The notes beneath the pieces were generated by a model. The model was not told the origin of the DNA. It made no database searches and saw only the letters and a program-made list of their open reading frames with translations. The position numbers and the translations under genes were made by a program. Positions 1 through 12,200 of a stretch of 64,000 nt of DNA are shown here, piece by piece (within the stretch, counting starts at the first letter, position 1; each line of letters opens with the position of its first letter). The stretch is from positions 52,106,201 to 52,170,200 of the forward strand of contig NC_089648.1 of assembly GCF_037042795.1 (NCBI RefSeq), in the 5' to 3' direction. The DNA comes from Molothrus aeneus (lineage: Eukaryota; Chordata; Aves; Passeriformes; Icteridae).

Positions 1-3000
1 CATTCCCCAGGTTTAATATTTGGGATTTATTTGCTGTATCTATCTTAAGATTCAGAATTTCTAGTTAATGCCTTTGATAATGGACTACTGGTTGTATGCC
101 AGATACTAAACCACATAGCAAAAAGAGTCATTCAGTCACTGTCTAAAAGGAACACAAAATGTCTTGCATGCATAGATTCACTCTTCTGTGATCAAATGTT
201 CAACATTTTTTCCATTTGAGTTGTTTCCAGTACAGCATATGTGGTGCTTTTAAAATGGAGTTAGGCTTCTTTCTCTCATTTCATTTTATAAACAGATGCT
301 TTGTGGTGTCATGCCTCCCCATGCTTTAGAAAGCCCTATCCATTAATTTTCAGATTTAGCAGAGATTTCAGACCAAAGAGCAAGGGGAGCAAGAGCCAGT
401 GTAAAAATACATTCCTGTGAAGGAAGAGAACATATTTGTTTACCTGAAAGATTGGGGGTTTGGTCTTTTTTCAACTGCTTTTTGTAAAGTTTGAATGGTA
501 TTGGGCAATAAATCTCAGGTGTTCTTCTGCTTCTCAGCAGCTTCATGGCAAGATAACTTAGACTGAATAATTTGAAAAGACAGTGAATGTGAACTAGTTC
601 AAATCAGTAGTTAATGGAGTTCCTCAGTATACCACCAGTGTTGAACTGGAGAAGGCTATATAAGAACTAAAATGGTAAAATAGAGCAAACTGGCTAAGGA
701 GTCAAGCTATTTCACAGCCCCATTTATGGTGAAGGCAGAGTGAATAGCATATGTTTTTCTTGAAAGGAAAGGAGGACTGCAGAATGAGGTGTTATCTCTG
801 TCAGTGCTGCTGTAAAGGGGTAGCTGACAAAGCTCAGTGTGTGAATGAGGGGAACAGAAAAGAGAAGAACTGAGGGAATACCAAGGTTCAAAGTAATTTG
901 AACAAACCTTTTGGTATGTTACATTATTCCTAATGCACCAGTTAAATCCACAGACTGTGTGTATGTGCAAGCTAACAAAATTTTTTAACTCATTTGCAGA
1001 CTACTTTTTATTTTCCACTCTAAATATGCGTGTGTCTCTGGGTGTGTTTATCTCAAAAGTTACCTGGGTGAAAGGAAGGTGAGAAACCATCTTCCTCTGT
1101 AGGCTGTGCTGAATTCCTAGGACATTTTCTCACTTTCAGCCACCATTACAGACACCCCAGCAGCACCAGCAACCCGGGAATGCTGCTGTGCATGGGAAGG
1201 GGTGAGCACAGAGGGTGGGCAGGCCAAAATACTATCAGCAGTTTGGTAGGGAGGGGGCATGTAGTGGAAAGACCTCGTGTAGGTGTGGCTGGAAAAGCTC
1301 AGCAAAGCTGTGGCTTTGGGAGAAAACCAGCTCATGTCATCCCTCTGAAGCCAAGAGTAAGAGCCCTTCTTCTGCCACAGACCTTGTCCACTAGGATTCA
1401 CCTCGTGCAATGTGTTTGCTGCTGTTGTTGTTACCTCTACATCAGTAGCTCTTTGGATTGCTTTTCTTGCTGCCCTCCTGTTACCCTTCCTCTTCTCTGT
1501 CCCTCCCCGTTTCATTCTCTGATGCTTTTTGCCCAGTTGGTCCACTGATGGATGGATTCTGTAATCAGTGACCCTGACACCTAGAGCTATTGCAATTACT
1601 TCCTGTGTCTTTTAAAAAGGTGGGTGCAGTGACAGATTTCCTGTGCTGAGAGTACAGAGTAGCTATCTTGAATAATGTTCCCTGCATATTTTTGTGGGAG
1701 TTCAGCAGAATTCTCTCTTTACTTATTCCAGAAATTTGAAATAGACTTTGTCAGATCTTAGAGATTTATTGCAAACTACATGGAAAGGCCAGAACCAGTG
1801 CAGATCCTTTCCACATGGAAACACTGATGCAGAGTTTATAGTCTGCCTGAATAAAAGCAGAGATGCTCTGTGAGTTTAAAAATGCCTCTGGGAAGTCAGA
1901 TTAACTAATCTCAGTTAGTTAATCTCAATTCTATAAACTGCTGCTCAGAATGGATGAGTCAGGATACAACATATTGGAGAGAAGTCTTTATGACTACTTT
2001 TAAGCAACCTGCTGCTTTAAGAAGCACATCTATGCAGGCTGATAAGGGTGAATGCATTACTTTTTGTTTATCTGCACTTGAACTAATTGCCTAATGCTGG
2101 CTGTTGGGTTGAATTTAGTGGTGGCTGGAGTCCCATAGGAGAAAAATCTAAGGTATTCTGAGACAGATTTCTCAGAATGTTTCCTTACCATGCCAGAAGT
2201 CAGCTACACTCACACTCAACACCTCCTCTCTGCCCTCGGGGCCAGCAGCTGTCTGGCACAGCCTCTTTGGCAAAGCACAGGGCAGAACTACTTTGCTTTG
2301 TAAGATCTCAGCTGAGGTGAGCTGAGGTGTCATTGCATCCTGGGCCTGAAATGGAACCAGACAGTGACAGTGCACATCTGTCCTGTCTTTCTCCATGTGC
2401 AGAGTTCATCAGCAGACCTGTGTGCCACACACACCCAGACCCAGCCAGGGTTCAGCAGTGCACCTGAGCTGATTCCTGTTCCCTGGCTCCACAGCAATGA
2501 GAAACAGCCCAGGGCCTGGCTGCAGGTGTCTGCTTGGGCTCCCTTGTGAACATCCACTACAGTGTTTACTTGTGGGTTGGGGTTTGGGTTTTTTTCTCTG
2601 TGACAAAAAAATTCCCTTCAGGAAGGGCTGTTTCATTTTACTATTTAAAAATGGCTTAAGACCACTAGTCATTTTTATTAGATTCTAACACTAGATAATT
2701 ACAATATGAACTCCTTGCTCATGGCAGCTGTGCCAGACAGCACCTACAAACAACTCTTACTCTAGGAGCAGCCACTCAATCCCCTGTGAAACCACTGCAG
2801 TCCCTGCAAGTTGCCCTTTTTTAGTGATAATTTTACAGCACATTCAAATAGATCCCAAATTCTGCAGCCATCCTGCAGGCTTATTTTGTAGTATAGGAGT
2901 CTGTGGATAGCAGCCTCCTCTTACTGATTGTCAGTTTGGTTTAAATTTGGAAGACTTTCATGAACAGTTGCATTGTGGATTTATTTGTTTGGGAGTTTTT

Positions 3001-6000
3001 TCTGGATGTTGTTTCCTTTCTGCCAAGCATTAAGACTGTGGTTGCAAGCAGCAGATAGACTGGCACAAGTTGTTACTATTGCCAAACAAGCATAAACATG
3101 CTCAAAGTAGGGAAGAAGTGTTCTAGACTTACCTCCTTCCCAGAGTTTTGGGAAAAAAGTCCTTGCTTTAAGTTTGGTAGGTCCAATTTGTAACCCGGTA
3201 GAAAAGTGTCACTACTTAAAAAGAGAAGACACATGAAGAGTTTTCTTACTCCTCACTTTTCTCTGCTGGCATAACCATCTGGAATGGTACAGTCCTGGTG
3301 AGTGTATTCAGATGGGAATCTTCTGGGGCAGTGTGTCAAGCTCAGCAAATCCATCCCATCAGCAAGCAGCCTAGTTTTTATTTTCCTTCCATATTGCTAC
3401 AGATGCTATGTTTAAGTTTTCACTTCTCTCCCAGCTGTTGAATTTTTAAACAAAATCTTTACTGAGTTTAAAAATACAAATCAACTAGTCAGGAACCAGT
3501 CAACAGTCAGAAAAATTACCCTCACCCCTGTTTGGCCCTTACTTTTGAGGCAGCTTTTCCTTTTGCGAGAGTTTAACTTGATGAGTTACTGGATACACCA
3601 AACTTGACAAGATTCTGTGTCTGGCTTGGAATTTGATTAAAAATAATAACATGTAGATAGATGAACACTGGGATAAACAGCATCACTCTCTCATTTTGAG
3701 CTTTGTTTCCAGCTTGCCATTGGACATAATAGTCACATGTTTAAAAACCCCAACCAAACACAAAGTTTGGATTCTCACATTTTAAGGGACTTTAAGAAAT
3801 GCCAGTAGATATTTCAGGTTCATAGTACAGCTGTGAGTGTTGATAGTATTGTAAGGGGGTGCTGTGCTTACCAAAGCCCTCACAACACTCATACAATGGC
3901 AAGAACATACCAGCAATGACCCTCTCCTGCCCTACAGCAGATACAGGGGCTCAGAGATGCCAACAAAGTGAATGTAGTGCAATGTATGCCAGAAGTGCAA
4001 TAAATTTTCATGGGTCCAAAAAGGTCTTGATGAGCAGGCAATGCACAAGGATCATATGGGAGCAGGAAGATACTCTTCCTCCAAAACATGAAGCAGAAAA
4101 GTGAATATAATGAAGTGATACATTAAATCTTTTCATTTCATAGGATGAAGAGATCAACTTTTATCTAGATTTACAAACATTACAAAGAGTTTGTGTTTCT
4201 TGAACTGTGTCTGAAATGGCAATATTATTTGCAAATTATTTTACATAATTTATTATTCCAAATAATTAATAGTCCTAGAAACTGCTACTACTCCTCATAC
4301 GAAGGGCTATAGAGTACAACAGCTAGTACCTTAAGAACCCTAAATCTTGATATAATTACAGATTGAATGAAGGCTGATAAATATTTAGATTTGCCATTGG
4401 AAGTACTGTTATATTTAGTATCCAGTTCCATCGACAACTGTATTTGTTTTGGTTTTTTTTTAAACAGACTGATTTTCTTCAGATATGCTGTTATAAATGG
4501 TCACAAATAAAAGGCTTGTCTTGTCTTCCAGTTTATTACTGCCCTGTTTTCAACCCCTTTATCCTCTCCTTTGGTATCAAAAGGAAGAGAGCATGTTCTT
4601 TGCAATCCTCATTCTATAAACTCCAGTCTGCTGTCCCACTATTTTTGCATCTCCTGTGAGTGACCAAACTCATTAGTCATTGAGGCATCACATAATCACA
4701 CAGGTGGGTGTGGGGGGATGCTCTGACAAGCAATTTAATAGGGACAGATCAATAACTAAGGTCAAATAATTAAAATACAATTCAAAAGAAACCAAACCAC
4801 TTAATACTGTTTTTTAAAAAGTCCCCACAATCTTTTTATATTTTCTGTTATTTTAAAAATCCTACTCTTTGTTGTTCTTCTAAGATAACCTCTAACAAAC
4901 CTCTTGGAGCTAGCAACTTAATGACATCTTTAGAATTACATACTTTTTAGGAAAACAGTTCATCAAATTTTGGGGGTTTTGGGAATGACATTTCACAAGA
5001 CTAAAAACCACTGAAGAGTAGCAATTTTAGATTTAGATCTACTGAGATTTAATTGCAACAGAAGGCAATGTGAATTAAAAGTGACCTTGAATTGAAAAAT
5101 GTGTGCTATGACAAGTTTATCAGCAAATGTATTTTAAAAATGAATAGTTGTTGAAGATGGTAGGTATAAAAGGAAAACTAAGGGTAGCAGAAGTCTATTG
5201 TTAACAGAAAATAATAAGTATTACATGCACTCTTGCTTCAGCCCCAACAGAAAACTGTGACATACAAAAATGTATTTTAACAGAATATAGCCACAGGTTA
5301 GAATAAGGGAAGAACAATATTTAGTAAAAATGAGAAAGCTGGCTTCAGATAGACAGGATCACTTCAAAGAAACTAATAAATCCTATTGTGAAGCAAACAG
5401 TTTTTAAACCTGTAAATGAGAAGAACCTAGAGTTCAGAAAGTTCAGCAGGAAGGCAGTAAGAATACTAGCTGGAATCTGAAGGAACACAAAAAATTTAGG
5501 ATAGTTTAAGAAAATCTGGCTAATCAGGAAAGATTAAAAGGCCCAGAAGATTAAAAATAGGCAAACACATTCTTTATAAGACAAGGAAATTAAGCCAGTT
5601 TAAATACTGCAAAATCTCAGAGTCACAACTCATGTGCAAAGAGTCATGGGAGAAAAAAAAAGGGAAAAACAGCTAATCCAAGTTGTGACTCAGATGTTCT
5701 TTAGAACAGCATGGGTATAACTGACATTGCCAGTTACGCGACAGAATGGGTGGATTGGTCACCAGCCAGTCAATATATTTCTAATTCTGTAAGGTTGCTT
5801 TTGTTAGGGTTGCTTAGACAGGAAAAAGGGTTTTTTCTGCTCAAGTGGTGACCTCAGGTGTTAGCAATAATTTTATCAGAAGAGTTATAGGAAAGTACGT
5901 GAAAAAAAAGCAGTGACCAAAGACCCCCCCGCCCCTTGCCAACTAACCAGCCTCTGCCAGTGCACGCGCACGTCTTCATGGAAAGTCCTACAAAAAGCAG

Positions 6001-7200
6001 AAGCACCAGTGGCAGGACACCTGCCTAGTGAATGCTCCCCTTGCTGCTGGATTGCACTTCCTGAGCCTGTGGAGGGAGTAATTTTGGCCAGTCCAGACTG
6101 GCAGAGTGTCTGGTGCATGTCAAACTAAGCCACCACACAAGAGATGCATCTCTTCCTTTGTGAGAGTTTTCTTTACAAGGCTGTTATAGTCTGAATTCCT
6201 TCTAAGAGCCTCAACTAGACTAATTTTGGTAGCAGTAAAATTGATGTATTATTTAATTAGGATTTACAGAATCTAGTGTATGTTATGGTAGTACTTTCTC
6301 AATTATTTTCTGACAAAACAGGAACTGCTCAGGAGCGTAAAAATTTCCATACTTATGTAAAATTAGGACTTATTGAAGAACTCTCTAATTGCAGTCAACA
6401 GTACACTTCCAAAACCACACCCTATAACAGAGTCTACTGCTGCAGTCTAATTCCATGTTGGACTGCAAACAAGAAATGCAGGTATCCTTCCTCTCTGTAC
6501 AGCTACATTTTATTTAAAAAAATGGATGTAGTTGCAGTAACAGAATAAGCAATTAAAGTATAAAGTTAAACCCAAGAGCTTGGGCAGTTGATGTCTATGA
6601 AGTCACTGGGCTAATGCCAGTGTTTGGCTCTCCCTGGAAGGAAAACATAAGCCAGGAAACAGTAGTAAGGCTGTGGATGCTGCAGACTAATTATTCAGCT
6701 ATGACAAACAAAACACAGGAGAGCACTGCTCAAGCCTTGCACTAACTTGCTATTTCTCTTTTATGACTACATCTTTAGTGTGCACATTTTCTGTTACCCC
6801 CAACCCATGCAATTAAACTCTGCCACTATTCATGTCTAATTTAAAAAACAAATATCAAAGACAATCAAATTTCTATTCTGGGTCAACACCATGCTGACAC
6901 AAAGCCAGGAACACACAGTAGCACTGTGCTCTACTACTTATTTGCAGTCAGGAGGGTTCCATCAGCCATGAGCTGGACTGACCTGAATAAAGAAAGCTTA
7001 CAACATATGCGTAGCCTTTGCTAGTTTGCAGTCACTAGCACTATTATGCCATCCAGTTGGGATGCCTGCTTTATGGAAGACACACGGATGCTTCCTCATT
7101 CCTCAGCTGGCCCATGTGTAAGCTGGTGAAAAGCTACAGGGAGGATTTGCCTCATACTACATTCACCCTGTTAAAAACCAACATGATGATTTAAAAAAAA
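1..7200. other. Intergenic region downstream of SNX9; no gene seen
   Basis: AT-rich sequence with only short open frames (up to 142 codons at 1117-1545, minus) that show no recognisable domain and no exon-like conservation. No CpG-rich stretch, RNA gene or long repeat was recognised. In mammals SYNJ2 follows SNX9 in the same orientation; its start would lie further left if synteny holds, but nothing here shows it. Confidence 0.7.
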
Positions 7201-7232
7201 AAGATAAAATAGTCTGGTGGATATACATAAAT

Positions 7233-7238
7233 ATTTAT
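7233..7238 (-). promoter_or_regulatory. Further downstream AATAAA
   Basis: A fourth AATAAA hexamer on the minus strand, about 2.0 kb after the stop codon. It is listed as the most distal plausible end; nothing else marks it. Confidence 0.2.
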
Positions 7239-7578
7239 TATCAGTTTAACTTCATTTTACTAGAAATCTTTAAACAGTTTTTCTTTTTTTTTTTTTGCCA
7301 AAATGTTGCATCTGACACAGTTGCTACTGTCATAGCTTCCCTGCACTAGGAATGCAGAGCTTACACTTAAGATTCCAAAACAATCTATTCAAGATAAAGA
7401 GCTTTCAACTTTAGTGCATATGGAACTATTTAAGGATTGGTAAAAAGAACCCCCTTCCCCCTCCCAAATGAAGAGTCTGTTACAAAGAGATTTCATTACC
7501 AAAAAGTGAATATACAAATGCTAAAAAAATGCTGGCTTGAAAAAGTGATTTCAGAATTTACTGTACATATTGTAACAA

Positions 7579-7584
7579 TTTATT
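7579..7584 (-). promoter_or_regulatory. Candidate distal poly(A) signal of SNX9
   Basis: AATAAA on the minus strand about 1.65 kb after the stop codon, followed by TTGTTACAATATGTACAG and later a short T-rich stretch, a reasonable cleavage context. The AU-rich sequence just upstream (several TGTA motifs between about 7600 and 7680) resembles the end of a long vertebrate 3' UTR. Confidence 0.45.
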
Positions 7585-7979
7585 ATATAAGCTGCTTCTA
7601 CATGCAAGCAGATCTTACATTTGGTGTAAAACATTTATACACATTCTTTACAATTTGTACATATTTAAATGGCTGTATCAAACAACACTGCACTATGGAA
7701 TTTTGGAAGCAAACTAAAATTGGGAGGAGAAAAAGACAAGGTTTATAAAAGGTGAACAAAATTCGTGACACTAAGAAGCATCTAGACTTAGGCCTAGTCT
7801 GGCTTGGTTTGGTTTCAGGTTATTCAGGCAGACCCAGATTTTCCTTCTAGCACAGAAAAGTAACACCAATGCAAAACAGAGTAAGGCAACTATTGAACTG
7901 GCAGAATGTACCCGTCACTTAGAATGGCTTATTGGTAAAATGCCTTTTTAGTTGGTTTTTTTTTTTTTTAACTAAAATA

Positions 7980-7985
7980 TTTATT
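7980..7985 (-). promoter_or_regulatory. Candidate middle poly(A) signal of SNX9
   Basis: AATAAA on the minus strand about 1.25 kb after the stop codon, followed by TATTTTAGTT and a long A run (T on the plus strand). No obvious GU-rich element. Confidence 0.3.
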
Positions 7986-9158
7986 TTCTAGGCACATTTT
8001 AGTAGAAACTGTGTTTTGGCTTTTCTGCTTGCCTATGGCAAGAATTGAATTACTGTACTTGGTGCCCATTCTGAACAGAGTTGGTGGTGGCTTTTTTTGG
8101 TTTGATTCTGTGAAAAGCCAAGGCCTCAAATGGTATTTCAGTAGTATCGAAGAGGATACTGAGTCACTTGATAAAAGATGATGATCAAAGAACAGTTTGT
8201 GTAATAACTAATGATGTTATTCAGTACTTTTGTCACCTTTGAGTTTGCATTAGAAGGCAACAAAAAGTTAACCTGAACCAACAGCACACCATACTACTAC
8301 ACGAAGACCTGAGCTTAGCTGGAATTTGGGGATGTCTACTAGTTGGGGTTAGAAGTGGCACTGTCCCCTCTGCTGAAACACTACAAACCGTCAGAGGGGA
8401 AGCTGGCCCTGTACAGCACTGAGAAACACCAGTGCCTTATGGCATAACATTGGGGGTGTCAAAGTGCTGGTATGGAAAACTGTTTTTCACACTTTCCTGA
8501 ATGGCTCGTTCTTTGTTTGTACTTTGTCTTCTTACACAGTGCATAGTGAAAAAGTGAGCCTGACATAAGCTCTGAGGTGGTATGCCACAAGAACAAGATT
8601 TAGTTAGAAGGAAAAAGAAGAGAGGGAAGAATGATTTATATTTACCAGAAGTCATACTGGGAGCAGGATGCCATGGCTGCATATGGGAAGCAAAACTTAA
8701 GAACAAAGTGTTCATTCAGGAGATATCACAAACATGTGCCAGAAACTTACATGAATATAATTCCTCCTGGTTACTGAATTGCTGGAGAGCCCAACTGAAT
8801 ATAATGAGTATTAGGTCATTTTCTTAAGTTTGTCTGCTTTCCCATTAAAAAAAAAAAAAAAGCTACAAATATGTCACTCTGGTGTTGATGCAGAGTTTTT
8901 GGAATAACATCTGATAGACAAGTCTTTGTGAAGTCCATGGCAACATATCAGTTTGATAATTTAGATCCCTATAACTGACAGCATTACCCAGCTGTTTTTA
9001 TTTAAATAATGATATAAATGGAAGAGCTTTCAAGACAGGAGAGCCTTATTGTATGATCTAGGCTGATAAAGTAAAATTTGAAATAATACTTTTTTAACAA
9101 CTGATTCTTGTTGGTTTGGGGTTTTTTGCGATTTTTTTTTTGCAAAGGCTAACAAGTT

Positions 9159-9164
9159 TTTATT
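9159..9164 (-). promoter_or_regulatory. Candidate proximal poly(A) signal of SNX9
   Basis: AATAAA on the minus strand, about 66 nt after the stop codon. A genomic run of ten A begins about 18 nt further on (9141-9132), followed by A/C-rich sequence rather than a GU-rich element, so efficient cleavage here is doubtful. Confidence 0.4.
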
Positions 9165-9229
9165 AGCATTGCCCCCACATCAGAAAAGCACTTTGGAGTT
9201 GTTCTGTATTGTTGAATACTCCTTATTCT

Positions 9230-9277
9230 CTACATCACAGGAAAGCGGCTGAGTGCCTGCCTCAGCTTCTGTGCAAT
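9230..9277 (-). CDS. SNX9: SNX9 exon 18: C-terminus and stop codon
   Basis: 15 codons plus TAG. Acceptor TTTCAG. Encodes IAQKLRQALSRFPVM and stops exactly where mammalian SNX9 does. The stop codon is the complement of 9230-9232. The 3' UTR continues to the left in the same exon. Confidence 0.97.
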   Translation of the reverse strand: MAQKLRQALSRFPVM

Positions 9278-12200
9278 CTGAAACAAAGAAACAGAAGGTA
9301 TTTAATATGTAGTTGCTTTACACTGTGCAGGAATATGATTGCAGGCTAAGAAATTAGGTGTTCCCTCATGTGATAAAAAACTGCAGGCATTACTGCAGGT
9401 TTTGCGTATGCAGGACTCTCAAAACTTTCCATTATAAAGACCTCTCATACATACACTTTCTGCCTTGTTAATTTGGTACTTTCACTGCTCCAGTTGTGTT
9501 GGAGAAAGCATTGTAGGCAGGGCTGTTATTCTGCCTGTCTAGCACTGCACTGCACCAGAGAGCTACAGGAACAAAGCCAGATTTTCCAGGAAACCCACTT
9601 CCCTGCTGAAGCAAGGCTGAAATATCAAAACAGAGCTCCTGTGCACTCCCCACAGTTCTCATGGTAGCCATGACCCCACACATGAACATGTACTGAGGGA
9701 GAGAGCATTAGTAGAAGAAAACTGGTGAGGCTGCAACCAGAAGGACTGAAATAGACTGCACAAGAGGCTGAATGATGGTAAGGGGCAACCTAAGCCTAAC
9801 CCCACCAGATGTTTCAAGGAAAGTAGGCGAAGTGACCTGATGGGGGACCTACAGTTGTCATCCACTGAAGATACCTCTGAAGCTCCACTGGCAACTTTCA
9901 TGGCTGTGAAGGGGCACCAGTTACTCATGAGACACCTTTTAGTGATAGAAGTCAGGCTGCAGCACATTCAAACCCAAATGTTTTATCAGCACATCACATT
10001 AGAAAGCTTGTTCTTAGTTTATTTTTTAAAAATCACAAAGGATTCATGCATGAGAACATTGTCAAATAAGAACTACAGTGGTAGGGAGAGTGCTCAGATT
10101 TAAAATATTTAATGTCACCTGAAACATTCCTGTCCCTCCTGCCCCACACTTGTATACATCAGGCTTTAAATCACAAAAGTTTCCCTTCTCACTCCCATCC
10201 TATGGAGGAAAGTTTTGTTGAAATGTTTTATTGTTCTGTTCAGTGCAGCAGAAGTCCTGTAAGCAGGCCTTGTTTACTACACATCAGAGAACTAAAATTC
10301 TTTTTAACCCTAGTACCAGCATTGGGGGGAAGAAAAAAGTCAAGCCATCAACAATGTGGTTTCTGAACAGTGGTTCTTAGTTCTCCTGGATTAATTGTAA
10401 CAATCATGTACATAAGACAGTATCTATAGGAAAATATTTTAACTCATTCTTTCAGTTCTCGGGTTTTTGTACAATTCCTTTTACAATTTTTTGTACAATT
10501 CTTCAAATATGTGCTCTGTGGGAGCATGGATTAAAGCCTGCATTTCCTATAAAAGCAGCAGCACAGTACATGCCAAGCCAGCAGTGCTGAAGCCCTGTCC
10601 CTTACCGTTTCATAGAACTGCGCCTGCTGCTCCAGATAGAGACGAATGACGCTGTTGTAGTCATAGATCCGGTTACTGTGGAAGTGATTCATCTCAGCTG
10701 CAAGCAGACCCAGGAGACAAATTATTTAACAGAAGCATTTATAATTTGGAAGAGTTTCACTCAGTTCAAGTTAGTTACTCCGTAGCAAGCTCAGTGTCCA
10801 GCCCTGCCAGCAGGGGAGGACTGTTCTCATGCTTCCACAACCTGTTCTGCTTGCAGCACTCAAGTTATAGTGGAGTTGTTTGTCAGATTGGTAGGGGGTC
10901 AATTACACACCAACCTGGGTGCTTCCTGGACAAAGCCAGGTTCTTGTATTATAATACTCAGGTGCACAAAGATTCGATAAAAAATACAAGCAGGGCTTTC
11001 TTCTACTGAGGTAAATGTTCCTTCCTGAAGGCTTTCCAACAAAATTTTGGCTTGGACATTCAGATTTCCAAGGGTATAGATATTAAATTGTAAGCCAACA
11101 GCTTACGGTAAATACTTAGCTCAACAAAAAAGATACAACCAGTAGTGTGTGACTCCTTCTTGACTTATGCTGTTTCAATAGATACCTGAGAAACAGTATT
11201 ACTGAATCTGTAACACCTTACCTCAATTTCTATATCTCAGATCACAGCTTATGGCTGAAAGAAGTTTTAAAATATATTTTGGGATATCAGTGGAGGGAGA
11301 AGAAATATGCTACATTGTAAAAGTCATCCTAGAGGTCTCTTCCACAATTACCACACATAAAACACAATCCTCTTGCGTCACTGTGACTAAGAGGAAGGAG
11401 ATGAGGAGTTTTCTTAGGAGATGAGGTTGTTTTCAAAATCAATTTTGTGTGCTGCTCTGACTTCGTCACATAATATATCGAGTACTCTTGTCTTTAAATC
11501 ATCTAAAAATGATGCAACCCCCTCAGTAATGAGTAATCTCATTGAAGTCAGTAACAGGATGCACTTAATGGCTTGATATCCTGCAGGATTGAGCCCTGAC
11601 TACTCACTTCCCCAGTTTTTCTAGTGCAGTGTGCTGCACCTTATATTTACAACACCTCTAACCGAAAGAGGAAAAAAGATCATTCAAAAAACATCCAGGA
11701 AACAAAGATCTTATCCAAAAGAACACGAATCTCAGCTGGGAGATGGATTCATGTCTGACTAAACTAAAAGTCAGAAAAACACTTCTGCTAATGATGACCT
11801 GCTTCTTGCACCAGAGTACATGCTTTTAATTTGAGACATTACTTTCAAATCAAAGAATCAGCCTGGGGAAGTTGTTTTGGGGTTTTTAAATTGCATTTTC
11901 AAAATATGTGTCTTATGCAATAGCAATGTGAGATTAAAAAAAAAAAAAGGGAGAGGCAAAATAACTGCAATTTAGAAAAATCTAAGCAGGTCACAAAAAA
12001 GCCCCCACAAATAACCCATGCCCAGGTTTTATTCCTGGTAGCAAAAGATTTTCTTTCAAAGTATGCTGCTTAACAGAAGTCCTTCAGAGGTCTACAACAC
12101 TGCCATTTAGCTGATAATTTGGTTTACCTTGTAGTGCATAAGCCATGGTGCTCACACGTTTCACCATGTTCTGTTTGTCTTGTGGCGTTATTTTACTGGT

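Larger units (their letters stand above)
7555..9229 (-). other. SNX9: SNX9 3' untranslated region (extent uncertain)
   Basis: Sequence directly after the SNX9 stop codon in the last exon. Four AATAAA hexamers occur on this strand within 2 kb, so the mRNA end is not settled. The left boundary given here assumes use of the signal at 7579-7584. The short open frames inside it are not credible genes. T/A homopolymers at about 8846-8860 and 7957-7969 interrupt it. Confidence 0.55.

Noticed and set aside
1117..1545. 142-codon minus-strand frame in the left intergenic region
   Set aside because: Composition is basic and Ser/Pro-rich without a recognisable domain; an overlapping frame of similar length exists on the other strand and no splice or promoter context supports it.
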